Notes: generated from the sequence alone by a model not told the origin. Positions 1-7,618 are shown, counted from the first letter of the stretch. The stretch: 64,000 nucleotides of DNA from Phytomonospora sp040655735 (GCF_040655735.1 NZ_JBFAKK010000013.1:62001-126000); one strand, 5' to 3'. Translations and numbers: made by a program.

Positions 1-702
1 ATTCGCGAGGCCGACCAGCAGGTCAAGGACATGAACGCGCGACTGGAGAAGGTGCGCACGGCGTCCAACGTGGCCGTGAAGCTCGTGTGGAAGATGCGCG
101 CTGACCTGGAGGCCGGGGCCAAGCAGGCCCGCGAACTGCTGCTCAAGAATCCCGGCACCCTCACCCAGGACCAGAACCAGGCTCTACGAGACTTCCTTCG
201 TCACCGGGTGGACTCCATGCGGGAGTCCGACGATCCCCTGCCGTGGCACGACCAGCTGCGGCGGGTCTTCGACTACACGCAGTGGCACGAGTTCGAGGTG
301 CAGCTCGACCGGGGCGCGGGCTGGGTGAAGCTGAGCAAGTCCCTTCACGACGCCCTGTCCGGCGGGGAGAAGGCCATCGCCCTGCACCTGCCGCTGTTCG
401 CGGCCGTCGCCGTGCATTACCAGAGCTCCCCGTCCTCCCCGAGGTTCATCCTCCTCGACGAGGTCTTCGTCGGCGTGGACCGTAAGAACCGCGGCCAGGT
501 CTTCGCCCTCATGTCGTCGATGGACCTCGACATGGCGCTGACCTCCGATCATGAGTGGTGCGAATACCCCGAGCTCGACGGCATCGCCGTGCACACCATC
601 CTGGGCGCCGACGACACCGACGACGCGGTGACGACGATGCGTTACACCTGGGACGGACACGGGCTCGTCGCCGAAGACGAGGAGGAGGGGGTGTTGTTCT
701 GA
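1..702 (+). CDS. jetC: Wadjet type II JetC (TIGR02680-like SMC/MukB-type ATPase), C-terminal part
   Basis: Open from the first base, so only the last 233 residues are present. The fragment carries the C-terminal half of an SMC/Rad50-like ATPase: an ABC signature LSGGEKA at nt 355-375, a Walker B strand FILLDEVF at nt 445-468 and a switch-like SDHEW just after. In TIGR02680 proteins (JetC of Wadjet type II) this head drives loop extrusion on plasmid DNA so that JetD can cut it. The next gene is a JetD-type protein, which supports the assignment over a generic SbcC. jetA, jetB and the JetC N-terminus should lie just left of the window. The identification is from family knowledge and neighbour order. 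Confidence 0.85.
   Translation: MREADQQVKDMNARLEKVRTASNVAVKLVWKMRADLEAGAKQARELLLKNPGTLTQDQNQALRDFLRHRVDSMRESDDPLPWHDQLRRVFDYTQWHEFEVQLDRGAGWVKLSKSLHDALSGGEKAIALHLPLFAAVAVHYQSSPSSPRFILLDEVFVGVDRKNRGQVFALMSSMDLDMALTSDHEWCEYPELDGIAVHTILGADDTDDAVTTMRYTWDGHGLVAEDEEEGVLF
681..701 (+). promoter_or_regulatory. Ribosome binding site and probable CTG start of jetD
   Basis: GGAGGAGGGG at 681-690 is a near-perfect Shine-Dalgarno sequence. In the JetD frame there is no ATG, GTG or TTG at a usable distance. CTG at 699-701 is spaced 8 nt from it and overlaps the jetC TGA (700-702). CTG is therefore the most economical start; the alternative is a downstream start that would remove N-terminal sequence. Confidence 0.5.
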
Positions 703-1952
703 GTTACCGCTGGCTCGACGAGCCCGGCCTGCGAAGGCTCTGGAATGAGGCGCACCGTCGCTTGTCGTCGGGGCAGAAGGTCACTTCCGTCCGCCTGACC
801 GGCCTCACCGAGGTCGAGCGCCACGCCATCTCGGACCTGCTCGGTAAGTCCATGCTGGTCCCCGGGGAGTTCACCGTGCGATTGGCCGCGATCGAGGCCG
901 TCACGCGTGCCGAGGTCGCCGACATCGTGACCGAACTGGTGGGCCCGTTGCGGGACGAGGCCGCTGAACGGGCGCGTCGGCGTCTGGAACGCGACGCGCT
1001 GTGGGAATGGCTCACCGATCATCCGCAGATCGTCGGCCAGCCGGCGCTGCGCACCTGGGCGGAGGCGATCCGCGCCGGCGGCGTTCTCGGTTCGATGGCG
1101 GAGACCCGGACCGTTCTCAAGCAGGTTCTGGCGGTGCTCTCGGCGCTCCCGTCCGACGGAGTTCCCTTGCCGTTGTTCGCGGAGACGGTTCTCGGGGACA
1201 CCCACGCCCTCGACAACGGCCGTGTGCAGGCACTCGCGCTGCGAGCCGTGGCCGCCTTGACATCGAGTCCTGAGCCGGTGGACGCAGAGACCCGACGGGC
1301 GGCGTGGGCCTCCGTCGGAGTGGACTGCGACGAGCTTTCCACCACCGTCTTGTCGTTCGGGCTCCCCTTGGAAGGACAGTGCCCTCTCGTCCGCGCCATG
1401 GCGGAGTGGTCCTCGGCCGGTCACGCGAGTGTCCTGACGCTTGCCCAGCTGCGCGTCACCGATCGGTTGCGGCTCCGCGAGGGAGCCGTGGTCCATGTGG
1501 TGGAGAACCCGTCGCTGATGAGTCTTGCCACTCGACGATTCGGTCCAGCCTGCCCGCCACTTGTGTGCACGGCCGGATGGCCCAACGGTGCGGGGATAAG
1601 ACTGCTGCGGATGCTCGCCGACGCGGGGGCCTTGCTGAGGTACCACGGAGACTTCGATCCCGCGGGCCTGCGCATCACCGCGTACGTCATGGCCAAGACA
1701 GGGGCTCAGCCTTGGCGCATGTCGGCTGACGACTACCGGGCCGCAGCCGGCGCCGCCCGTGGAAGCTTCACGGCCGTCGAGGTACCCGGAACACCGTGGG
1801 ATCCGGAGTTGGCGCAGGCGATGCGGGAAACGCGACGAACGGTCAGCGAGGAGAGGGTGGCGGACGTCCTGCTCAACGAGCTCGCCGCGTTCACCCTGAG
1901 GCCCAGCCCACGTACTGGCTTCGCGGACGACGTGTCATCCTCGAAGACGTGA
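699..1952 (+). CDS. jetD: Wadjet type II JetD (TIGR02679/DUF2399 Toprim nuclease)
   Basis: About 417 residues from the CTG at 699. The C-terminal third contains a Toprim-like core: a strand ending in glutamate (VVENPSLMS, around nt 1498) followed by the acidic motif YHGDFDPAG (around nt 1640-1666). These residues bind divalent metal in topoisomerase VI-A/Spo11-type nucleases. In Wadjet the JetD dimer cleaves circular DNA once JetABC has extruded and stalled on it. The start overlaps the jetC stop, so the two are probably translated together. The last codon overlaps the start of the dus gene (GTGA at 1949-1952). Family assignment is from recalled TIGR02679 features; no alignment was run. Confidence 0.85.
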   Translation: MSYRWLDEPGLRRLWNEAHRRLSSGQKVTSVRLTGLTEVERHAISDLLGKSMLVPGEFTVRLAAIEAVTRAEVADIVTELVGPLRDEAAERARRRLERDALWEWLTDHPQIVGQPALRTWAEAIRAGGVLGSMAETRTVLKQVLAVLSALPSDGVPLPLFAETVLGDTHALDNGRVQALALRAVAALTSSPEPVDAETRRAAWASVGVDCDELSTTVLSFGLPLEGQCPLVRAMAEWSSAGHASVLTLAQLRVTDRLRLREGAVVHVVENPSLMSLATRRFGPACPPLVCTAGWPNGAGIRLLRMLADAGALLRYHGDFDPAGLRITAYVMAKTGAQPWRMSADDYRAAAGAARGSFTAVEVPGTPWDPELAQAMRETRRTVSEERVADVLLNELAAFTLRPSPRTGFADDVSSSKT

Positions 1953-3154
1953 CCGGACCTCTGACGCTGGGCGAATACGTCGTCGACCCCCCTGTGGTGC
2001 TCGCACCCATGGCGGGGATCACCAACGTGGCCTTCCGTCAGCTGTGCGCGGAGCAGGGGGCCGGCATCTACACGTGCGAGATGGTGATGACGCGGGCGCT
2101 CATCGAGCGCAACCCGAAGACGACGCGGATGGTCGCGTTCGGTCCCAACGAGTCGCCGCGCAGCCTCCAGCTCTACGGTGTGGATCCCGTCACGGTTCGC
2201 AAGGCGGTCGAGATGGTCGTCGACGAGGGCCTGGCCGATCACATCGACATGAACTTCGGTTGCCCGGTGCCGCGTGTCACCAAGAAGGGCGGCGGCTCGG
2301 CGATCCCCTATAAGCGGCGGCTGTTCGAGCAGATCGTGAGCGCCGCGGTCGGCGCTGCCGGCGACGTCCCCGTCACGGTGAAGATGCGCAAGGGCATCGA
2401 CGACGACCTGCTCACCTACCTCGACGCCGGGCGCATCGCCCAGGACGCGGGGGTGGCGTGGGTGGCCCTGCACGCGCGGACGGCGGCGCAGCGGTACTCG
2501 GGTGCCGCCGACTGGGACGCGATCGCCGCGCTCAAGGGGCACCTCGACGTCCCGGTCCTCGGCAACGGGGACATCTGGGAGGCGACCGACGCGCTGCGGA
2601 TGGTCGACGAGACCGGCTGTGACGGCGTGGTCGTCGGGCGCGGTTGCCTGGGGCGGCCGTGGCTGTTCGCCGACCTCGCCAACGCCTTCGCCGCCCGCGC
2701 CGAAGGCCGTGACCCCCGGCCGGACGAGCGGGTCCTTCCCGACCTGTCCGAGGTCGCCGGGATCATGCGCCGGCACGCCGAACTGCTCGTGGCCTGGTAC
2801 GCCGACGCCGGCGACCCGCCCGAGGACGGCACGACCCTGCGGCCCGAGAAGCGCCGCAGGATCAGCGCCGAGGAGCACGGCTGCACCGACTTCCGCAAGC
2901 ACGTCGCCTGGTACCTCAAGGGCTTCGGCGTCGGCGGCGAACTGCGCCGCTCGATGGCCATGATCTCCTCCCTCGCCGAGCTCGACGACCTGCTCGGCAG
3001 GCTCGACGACCAGCCCTTCCCGACGGCGATCCTCGGCCAGTCGCGAGGGCGCGTGAACTCCCCGGCGCGCGTCCAGCTCCCCGAGGGCTGGCTCGACGAC
3101 CCCGAAGACGACACCGTCCCCTCCGGCGCCGACCTGGAGCACTCGGGCGGCTGA
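1949..3154 (+). CDS. dusB: tRNA-dihydrouridine synthase (DusB/NifR3 family)
   Basis: FMN flavoprotein of 401 residues that reduces uridine to dihydrouridine in tRNA D-loops using NADPH. Visible motifs are the N-terminal LAPMAGITN, the catalytic-cysteine segment MNFGCPVPRVTKKGGG, the flavin-binding HARTAAQRYSG and GNGDIW, and VVGRGCLGRPW. The GTG at 1949 is chosen because it gives the normal N-terminus and overlaps the jetD TGA; in-frame upstream sequence is only jetD in another frame. This housekeeping gene closing a defence operon is unusual: it may be co-transcribed with jetABCD, or mark the boundary where the defence genes were inserted. Confidence 0.92.
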   Translation: MTGPLTLGEYVVDPPVVLAPMAGITNVAFRQLCAEQGAGIYTCEMVMTRALIERNPKTTRMVAFGPNESPRSLQLYGVDPVTVRKAVEMVVDEGLADHIDMNFGCPVPRVTKKGGGSAIPYKRRLFEQIVSAAVGAAGDVPVTVKMRKGIDDDLLTYLDAGRIAQDAGVAWVALHARTAAQRYSGAADWDAIAALKGHLDVPVLGNGDIWEATDALRMVDETGCDGVVVGRGCLGRPWLFADLANAFAARAEGRDPRPDERVLPDLSEVAGIMRRHAELLVAWYADAGDPPEDGTTLRPEKRRRISAEEHGCTDFRKHVAWYLKGFGVGGELRRSMAMISSLAELDDLLGRLDDQPFPTAILGQSRGRVNSPARVQLPEGWLDDPEDDTVPSGADLEHSGG

Positions 3155-3157
3155 CGC

Positions 3158-3703
3158 TCAGCCGTCGAAGAGCATCCGCTGGAAGGCAGCCGCGGCGGCG
3201 TCGACGGCCTCGCGGTCGCCGGTCAGCAGCAGGTCGAGAATGAGCCCGCGCGTGGTGGCCAGGGCCAGCCGCGCCCGCGCGCTCGCCTCTTCGGGGGAGT
3301 GCCCGGCGGCGGCGAGCAGCTCGGTGAGCGGCGGGAGCCAGGCGTCGACGACGGCACCGCCGAAGTCGGCGGCCCAGTCGGGGGAGTGCAGCGCCAGCGC
3401 GTAGACCTCGAAGAAGAGGCGCTCGGCGGGCGCGAGGCCGGGCGAGGTCACGCGCCGCCAGAACGCCTCGGCCGACTCCGCCTTCTCGCTCGCCGAGGTC
3501 AGCGCGGCCAGCGCGGTGCGCTGCTCGGCCTCGACGCGGCCGACGACGGCGGCGAGCAGGCCCTCTCGCGAGCCGAAGTGGTAGATCAGCATGCGGTGGC
3601 TGGTTCCGGCGCCGGCGGCTATCTGGCGCAGGCTGTTGTCGCGAAAGCCGTTGGCGCGCAGGAACTCGACGCAGCGGTCGAGCAGGACGTCAGCGGGACT
3701 CAC
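3158..3703 (-). CDS. TetR-family transcriptional regulator
   Basis: 181 residues with an N-terminal TetR helix-turn-helix (roughly 5-50; the segment NSLRQIAAGAGTSHRMLIYHF has the typical layout) and an alpha-helical ligand domain. Its first codons overlap the end of the upstream SRPBCC gene by 14 nt, so both are read from one promoter. The perfect palindrome at 4106-4127 over that promoter is the obvious operator, implying that this protein represses its own operon. The ligand is unknown; an SRPBCC partner suggests a small hydrophobic compound. Confidence 0.85.
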   Translation of the reverse strand: MSPADVLLDRCVEFLRANGFRDNSLRQIAAGAGTSHRMLIYHFGSREGLLAAVVGRVEAEQRTALAALTSASEKAESAEAFWRRVTSPGLAPAERLFFEVYALALHSPDWAADFGGAVVDAWLPPLTELLAAAGHSPEEASARARLALATTRGLILDLLLTGDREAVDAAAAAFQRMLFDG

Positions 3704-4109
3704 CGGCGGCCTTCAGCCCGGCGGCCTCCAGGGCCAGGTAGCGGCGGGTCTTGGCGCCCATGAGCAGTCCGGCGAGCCAGGCGAGAGGGCCGGTCTGGTC
3801 GATGCCGACCTCGATGCGGGTTCCCGTGTCGGTCGGGTGCAGGGCGTGGCGGCCGACGGTGCGCACGCCGGGCGAGCGGGCCTCCCAGTCGAAGTACTCG
3901 CCCTCGACCAGCGTCTTGACGGTCCAGACGAGGGCGGGCATGCCCGGCTGCTCCAGGCGGTAGCGGCGGCCGACGGCGAGTTCGGGACCGTCGAACGGGG
4001 TGACGGAGGTGATGGAGGTGGTCCAGTTCGGCCAGTCGGCGACGTCGGTGAGCACCGTCCAGCACCGTCGGGGTGAGGCGGTGGTGGCGGCGGAGGCGGT
4101 GAGGTGCAT
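3690..4109 (-). CDS. SRPBCC (polyketide cyclase/START-like) family protein
   Basis: 139 residues with the SRPBCC helix-grip pattern: N-terminal SAATTASPRRCWTVLTDVADW, a central strand-rich region, and a C-terminal helix (LAGLLMGAKTRRYLALEAAG). Such proteins bind or transform hydrophobic ligands in a deep cavity. It is the first gene of a two-gene operon with the overlapping TetR gene. No Shine-Dalgarno is visible. Instead TACCAT (minus strand, 4117-4122) lies 7 nt before the ATG, so the mRNA is probably leaderless and the start codon lies within the operator palindrome. The specific substrate cannot be read. Confidence 0.75.
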   Translation of the reverse strand: MHLTASAATTASPRRCWTVLTDVADWPNWTTSITSVTPFDGPELAVGRRYRLEQPGMPALVWTVKTLVEGEYFDWEARSPGVRTVGRHALHPTDTGTRIEVGIDQTGPLAWLAGLLMGAKTRRYLALEAAGLKAAGESR

Positions 4110-4127
4110 GTACCAAATGGTACATGC
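4106..4127. promoter_or_regulatory. Perfect 10-bp inverted repeat, probable TetR operator
   Basis: GCATGTACCA, 2-nt centre (AA), TGGTACATGC. The repeat covers the probable -10 hexamer (4117-4122, minus strand), the transcription start and the ATG (4107-4109) of the SRPBCC gene. A bound TetR dimer would block polymerase directly. The match of the arms is exact; the assignment to the adjacent TetR gene is inference. Confidence 0.7.
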
Positions 4128-4160
4128 GTGGCGTGGGTGTCGCCGCCGCGATCCCCGCTG

Positions 4161-4553
4161 CTAGACCTCGCAGTCCAGCGTGAACCGATGCACCCCGTCC
4201 TCGTTCGCGATCGTCCCCTCGCCGGTGATGCCCGCGAGTCCGTCGGCTCCCGACCCGGCGACGATGCGCCAGGTCAGCGACTGGTCCTCGCCCTCGGCGC
4301 GGGCCTCGTGCTGGAGCACGAAGGAGCCGGTACGGCCGGCGATGGTGCCGGTGAACTTCTCAAGGCCGACGTAGGCGCGCAGGCTCTCGTCGGGGCTGGC
4401 GAAGGTGAGGATCTCGGTGAGACTGGTCCCGCCCGCGAGGTCGCCGTGGAAGGTCTTGGTGATGCGGACGCGGGCGAGCTGGGCGCCCGGGGTGTCGTCG
4501 ACGGTGGCCGGCTCCCAGCCGGTGAGGTCGAAGGTTCCGGTCAGGTGCGGCAT
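4161..4553 (-). CDS. DUF3224 domain protein
   Basis: 130 residues, no signal peptide and no membrane segment. The beta-rich sequence, with GTFDLTGWEP at the start, a KFTGTIAGRTGSFVLQHEA stretch mid-protein and a C-terminal GEGTIANEDGVHRFTLDCEV, is characteristic of the actinobacterial DUF3224 family, thought to fold as an allene-oxide-cyclase-like barrel; its function is not known. ATG at 4551-4553 is preceded by AAGGGAGT on the minus strand, a reasonable ribosome site. It stands alone between two unrelated small genes in the same direction. Confidence 0.75.
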   Translation of the reverse strand: MPHLTGTFDLTGWEPATVDDTPGAQLARVRITKTFHGDLAGGTSLTEILTFASPDESLRAYVGLEKFTGTIAGRTGSFVLQHEARAEGEDQSLTWRIVAGSGADGLAGITGEGTIANEDGVHRFTLDCEV

Positions 4554-4660
4554 CGGCGTACTCCCTTGATCGACTCGGTCTTCAGGGAGTCTAGGAAACC
4601 GGCTCCGGCAACCCGCACGACCGGGAGCGCCCGGCGCTCGCGGATGAGGTCGAGGGCGAA

Positions 4661-5065
4661 CTAAGCAATCAGGAGGCCGACTCCCAGCGCCAGCGCGCCC
4701 GCTGCGAGCGATGCCGCGCCCAGCATGAGGATCACGATCGCCTTGTTGGGTTGGGTGCGGCCCTTGCCCGCCGAGGCGGCGAAGAAGCCGCCCGACATGA
4801 GAATCGCCGCGACGGGAACGCCGAGGCGGGCGATCCACGCGACGGGGCCGGTGAGGGTCGTGGAGACCATGAGCACCTGCGTCACCAGGCCGAGGATCAC
4901 CAGCACGCCGGCGTGGGCGTGCCCGGCTCTGGCGAAGGACTTCTGGAAGTCGGTCATGGGTACCTGGCCGCGCACGATCTTGGTCATGAAGTAGCCGCCG
5001 AACTCGATCGTGACGATCGTCAGCAGCATGACGCCGGAGAGGATCCGGCCGGTGTCGTCGAGCAT
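4661..5065 (-). CDS. Small integral membrane protein, four predicted helices
   Basis: 134 residues with about four hydrophobic segments (roughly 8-28, 48-70, 78-97 and 112-133). A soluble, charged loop (RGQVPMTDFQKSFARAGHAHAG) sits between the first two. The motif RAGHAHAG occurs in a common actinobacterial membrane family of unknown function; I do not recognise an activity. A clear promoter with repeated flanking motifs lies upstream (5079-5139), so it is likely a regulated single gene. Confidence 0.7.
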   Translation of the reverse strand: MLDDTGRILSGVMLLTIVTIEFGGYFMTKIVRGQVPMTDFQKSFARAGHAHAGVLVILGLVTQVLMVSTTLTGPVAWIARLGVPVAAILMSGGFFAASAGKGRTQPNKAIVILMLGAASLAAGALALGVGLLIA

Positions 5066-5078
5066 TTTCCCTCACCCA

Positions 5079-5139
5079 ATCTTGTCAATGTCAAGTTAAC
5101 GTTCATGGTGAGGCTAGCCCGCTATCTAGTCAGTGTCAA
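5079..5139 (-). promoter_or_regulatory. Promoter with two 16-bp direct repeats
   Basis: On the minus strand TTGACA (5134-5139), a 17-nt spacer and TAGCCT (5111-5116) form a good sigma-70-type promoter for the 5065 gene. The 16-mer TTGACACTGACTAGAT (5124-5139) recurs as TTGACATTGACAAGAT (5079-5094) with 14 of 16 bases the same, 45 bp apart. One copy covers the -35 box and the other lies just past the start point, which suggests a repressor site pair. The regulator is not identifiable. Confidence 0.6.
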
Positions 5140-5660
5140 GACGTGAGTTCGCCGATCGTCCGCGACAGCCACTCGCGCTCGGCCTTCGAGGTGGCGCGGG
5201 CGATCTCGACCATCCCCTTGCGGAAGGGGTCGGCGACGTCGCCGGCGCGCACGCGCGAGCCGTCGCGGACGAAGAAGCCGGCCGGTGCCTCGATGAACTC
5301 CAGGCGACGGCGCAGCACGGCGGCCTGCTCCCGCGTCGACGGCAGATGGCGCAGGAAGGCCAGCACGGTGAAGTAGCGGTTCCGGTCGGTGATGTCGACC
5401 GCCGAGGGTTCGCGCAGGCGGCGCAGCAGCTCGGCACGGCCGTCCTCGGTGAGGGTCAGTACCTGGCGCGGGGCGGCGCCGGTGCCCGACTCGGTACGCC
5501 GGACGAGCATCCCGCCCTTCTCCAGGCGTGCGATCGCCGGGTAGAGGGCGCCGTCGCTGACGGGTTTGACGTGCCCGGTCAGTGCCGAGATGCGGGCCTT
5601 GAGTTCATAGCCGTGCAGCGGTTCCTCGTAGAGGAAACCCAGGATCGCCAGCGTCAGCAC
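5136..5660 (-). CDS. PadR-family transcriptional regulator
   Basis: 174 residues from GTG at 5658-5660, preceded by GGAGGGAAAC. The winged-helix begins at once (VLTLAILGFLYEEPLHGYEL) and continues with the PadR signature VSDGALYPAIARLEKGGMLV; the C-terminal part has the helical dimerisation region. PadR proteins usually repress a neighbouring exporter and release DNA on binding its substrate. It is divergent from a MATE exporter, with a palindrome between them at 5713-5727. The 3' end runs into the -35 repeat of the next promoter. Confidence 0.88.
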   Translation of the reverse strand: MLTLAILGFLYEEPLHGYELKARISALTGHVKPVSDGALYPAIARLEKGGMLVRRTESGTGAAPRQVLTLTEDGRAELLRRLREPSAVDITDRNRYFTVLAFLRHLPSTREQAAVLRRRLEFIEAPAGFFVRDGSRVRAGDVADPFRKGMVEIARATSKAEREWLSRTIGELTS

Positions 5661-5712
5661 GCCGTTTCCCTCCGGTTGTCGAACGGGATTCCAGGTTATA
5701 TCGTTCCGAGGC

Positions 5713-5727
5713 ACCTCGATTCGAGGT
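5713..5727. promoter_or_regulatory. Palindromic operator between padR and the MATE gene
   Basis: ACCTCGA-T-TCGAGGT is a perfect 7-bp inverted repeat in the 97-bp divergent intergenic region. The flanks carry further TCGAG/CCGAGG variants (TTCCGAGGC at 5704-5712, TTTCGAG at 5734-5740), so several dimers may bind. Likely the PadR operator that controls both directions. Confidence 0.55.
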
Positions 5728-5757
5728 AACACGTTTCGAGTTATTGGAGCGCCCCTC

Positions 5758-7128
5758 ATGCACCGCCGACGACTCCTCGCCCTCGCCGGACCCGTCTACC
5801 TCGAACTGCTCGCCGGCGTGGTCGCCGGCGTCATCGACATGATCTGGGTGGCCCGCCTCGGCGCCGGGGCCGTCGCCGCCGTCGCGATCGCCACCAACGT
5901 CGAGAACGCCCTCATGGGCGTCATCCTCGTCACCGAACTCGGCGCCACCGTGCTCATCGCCCGCCGCAGGGGAGCCGGCGACACCGCCGGGATCAGCTCG
6001 GCGATCCGCGGTGCCTGGCTGCTGTACGCGGCCATCACGCCCGTCGTCGCCCTCGGTGGCTGGCTGGCCCGTGAGCCCATCGCGGCGCTTTTCACCGCGC
6101 CCGGCGAGGCGCGAGAGCACGCCGTCGCCTTTCTCGCCGTCAGCCTGCCCGGCCTTGCGGTGTTCTTCGCCCAGCTCACCGTCAACGGCATCTACAAAGG
6201 GCTCGGCGACACCCGCACCCCCATGCGGCTGGCGATGCTCGGCAACCTCGTTCTCCTGGTCCTCGACCCTCTGCTCATCTACGGCCTCGCCGGCCTTCCC
6301 CGACTCGGCGTCGCCGGCGCCGCCCTCGCGACCGTCATCGGACGGGCCGTCGCCCTCGGCGTCGGGCTCGTCCTGCTCCGCAGAGCCGCCGCCGGCCCAC
6401 GAACGACCGGGGCCTGGGCCGACGCGCGCCGGATCGCCGCCACCGGAGTCCCGATGGCCGCGGAGTTCGCCACCCGCATGGCGGGTGCGCTGGTGATGGT
6501 CGCGGCCGTCGCCCGCTTCGGGCCGGTCGCCGTCGCGGCCTACGGGATCGGCACCAAGGCCACGTACGCGGCGACCATGGGCTTCTACGCCGTCCGCCAG
6601 GCCGCCACGATCCACACCTCCCACACCAGGGGAGCCGGCGGCCCGACCCGGGCCATCGCGCGGGAAACCCTCGTCATCGGCGCGGCGGCCGGCCTCATCG
6701 CGGCCTTCGCGGCGATCGTCGCCGGACCGTGGGTGATGCGGGCCTTCACCTCCGACGCCGAGGTGATCGCCGCCGGGGTTTCCTTCCTGCGCTGGACAGC
6801 GCCCTACCTGCTGCTCCTCGCCTGCCTCATCGCCTCCACCGGCGTGTGGCTCGGGGAGGGAAACGGCGGGAGGCTCTTCGCGGTCACCCTCGCCGGCGCC
6901 GTCTGCCAGGTGCCGCTGGCCTTCGGCCTGTCGGCCGTGTTCGGGCTGCCGGGGGTGTGGCTGGCGCTCAGCGGTGCCGTCGCGCTCCAGCTGGTCCTGC
7001 TCCTGGGTGGCCGGCCCGCCCGGGGATCGACGGGCCGGCCACGGTCGATCACACCGTCGCGCGAACCAGCGAGGGGTCGTACACGTCGGAGACGAAGGGT
7101 CCGACCTGCGAGGTCAGGGCCGACCTGA
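5758..7128 (+). CDS. MATE-family multidrug/Na+ efflux transporter
   Basis: 456 residues with about twelve membrane helices in two homologous halves. The MATE pattern is visible in the first half (LYLELLAGVVAG-like start, GAGAVAAVAIATNVENALMG) and in the helix carrying NGIYKGLGDTRTPMRLAMLGN. It should export a cationic or amphipathic compound by cation antiport. The ATG follows GGAGC by 8 nt. The last 27 or so codons are arginine-rich, read through the 3' end of the convergent snapalysin gene and do not look like MATE sequence; the stop may be mis-set by an indel, or the tail is a tolerated extension. Its divergent PadR gene is the likely regulator. Confidence 0.85.
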   Translation: MHRRRLLALAGPVYLELLAGVVAGVIDMIWVARLGAGAVAAVAIATNVENALMGVILVTELGATVLIARRRGAGDTAGISSAIRGAWLLYAAITPVVALGGWLAREPIAALFTAPGEAREHAVAFLAVSLPGLAVFFAQLTVNGIYKGLGDTRTPMRLAMLGNLVLLVLDPLLIYGLAGLPRLGVAGAALATVIGRAVALGVGLVLLRRAAAGPRTTGAWADARRIAATGVPMAAEFATRMAGALVMVAAVARFGPVAVAAYGIGTKATYAATMGFYAVRQAATIHTSHTRGAGGPTRAIARETLVIGAAAGLIAAFAAIVAGPWVMRAFTSDAEVIAAGVSFLRWTAPYLLLLACLIASTGVWLGEGNGGRLFAVTLAGAVCQVPLAFGLSAVFGLPGVWLALSGAVALQLVLLLGGRPARGSTGRPRSITPSREPARGRTRRRRRVRPARSGPT

Positions 7129-7618
7129 ACAGGTTGTTGACCCGGCTGGCCTCACCGGCGTTCGGGTACGGGTTCGAGCAGCTCGTGCCGGCGCTGCCGC
7201 CCGACATCAGGTAGGAGCAGATGCCGTTGTAGGTGTCGGGCAGGCCCAGGCCGTGCCCGATCTCGTGGGCGACGATGCGCAGCGCGTTGTGGCCCGCGGC
7301 GATGTCGCGGCTGTCGATGTAGATCGTCGCGCAGCCCAGACCGCACACGTAGGCGCGAGAGCCGCCGCCGGTCGTGCCGTAGATCCGGATGCTGCCGTTG
7401 CTGGAGCTGACCATGCGGACGTTGGGCGCCGCGCTGTTCCAGATCGAGGCGGCCTGGCTCGACTGGGAGCTGTAGGCGTACGCCGTGTAGTAGACCGTGC
7501 GCGCCTGGACAGAGGGGTCGGCGGCGGCCGGGCTCTGGGCGGCGAACTGCACGCCGACCATGGCGAGGGCCATCGCGAGTGCGCCGACGAAGGCGCGGAT
7601 GGAACGCTTCGATAACAC
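7049..7618 (-). CDS. Snapalysin (M7 small neutral metalloprotease), secreted
   Basis: 189 residues from GTG at 7616-7618, preceded by AAGGGAGT. A Sec signal peptide spans about 1-33 (RSIRAFVGALAMALAMVG, then AQSPAAA). The zinc site HEIGHGLGLPD lies near residues 118-128: two histidines, the catalytic glutamate and the aspartate as third ligand, the HEXXHXXGXXD form specific to snapalysins. A cysteine pair (VCGLGC) near 92-96 fits a disulfide. Snapalysins are small extracellular proteases of streptomycetes and relatives, often controlled by a divergent LysR gene, which is absent here. Confidence 0.9.
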   Translation of the reverse strand: MLSKRSIRAFVGALAMALAMVGVQFAAQSPAAADPSVQARTVYYTAYAYSSQSSQAASIWNSAAPNVRMVSSSNGSIRIYGTTGGGSRAYVCGLGCATIYIDSRDIAAGHNALRIVAHEIGHGLGLPDTYNGICSYLMSGGSAGTSCSNPYPNAGEASRVNNLFRSALTSQVGPFVSDVYDPSLVRATV

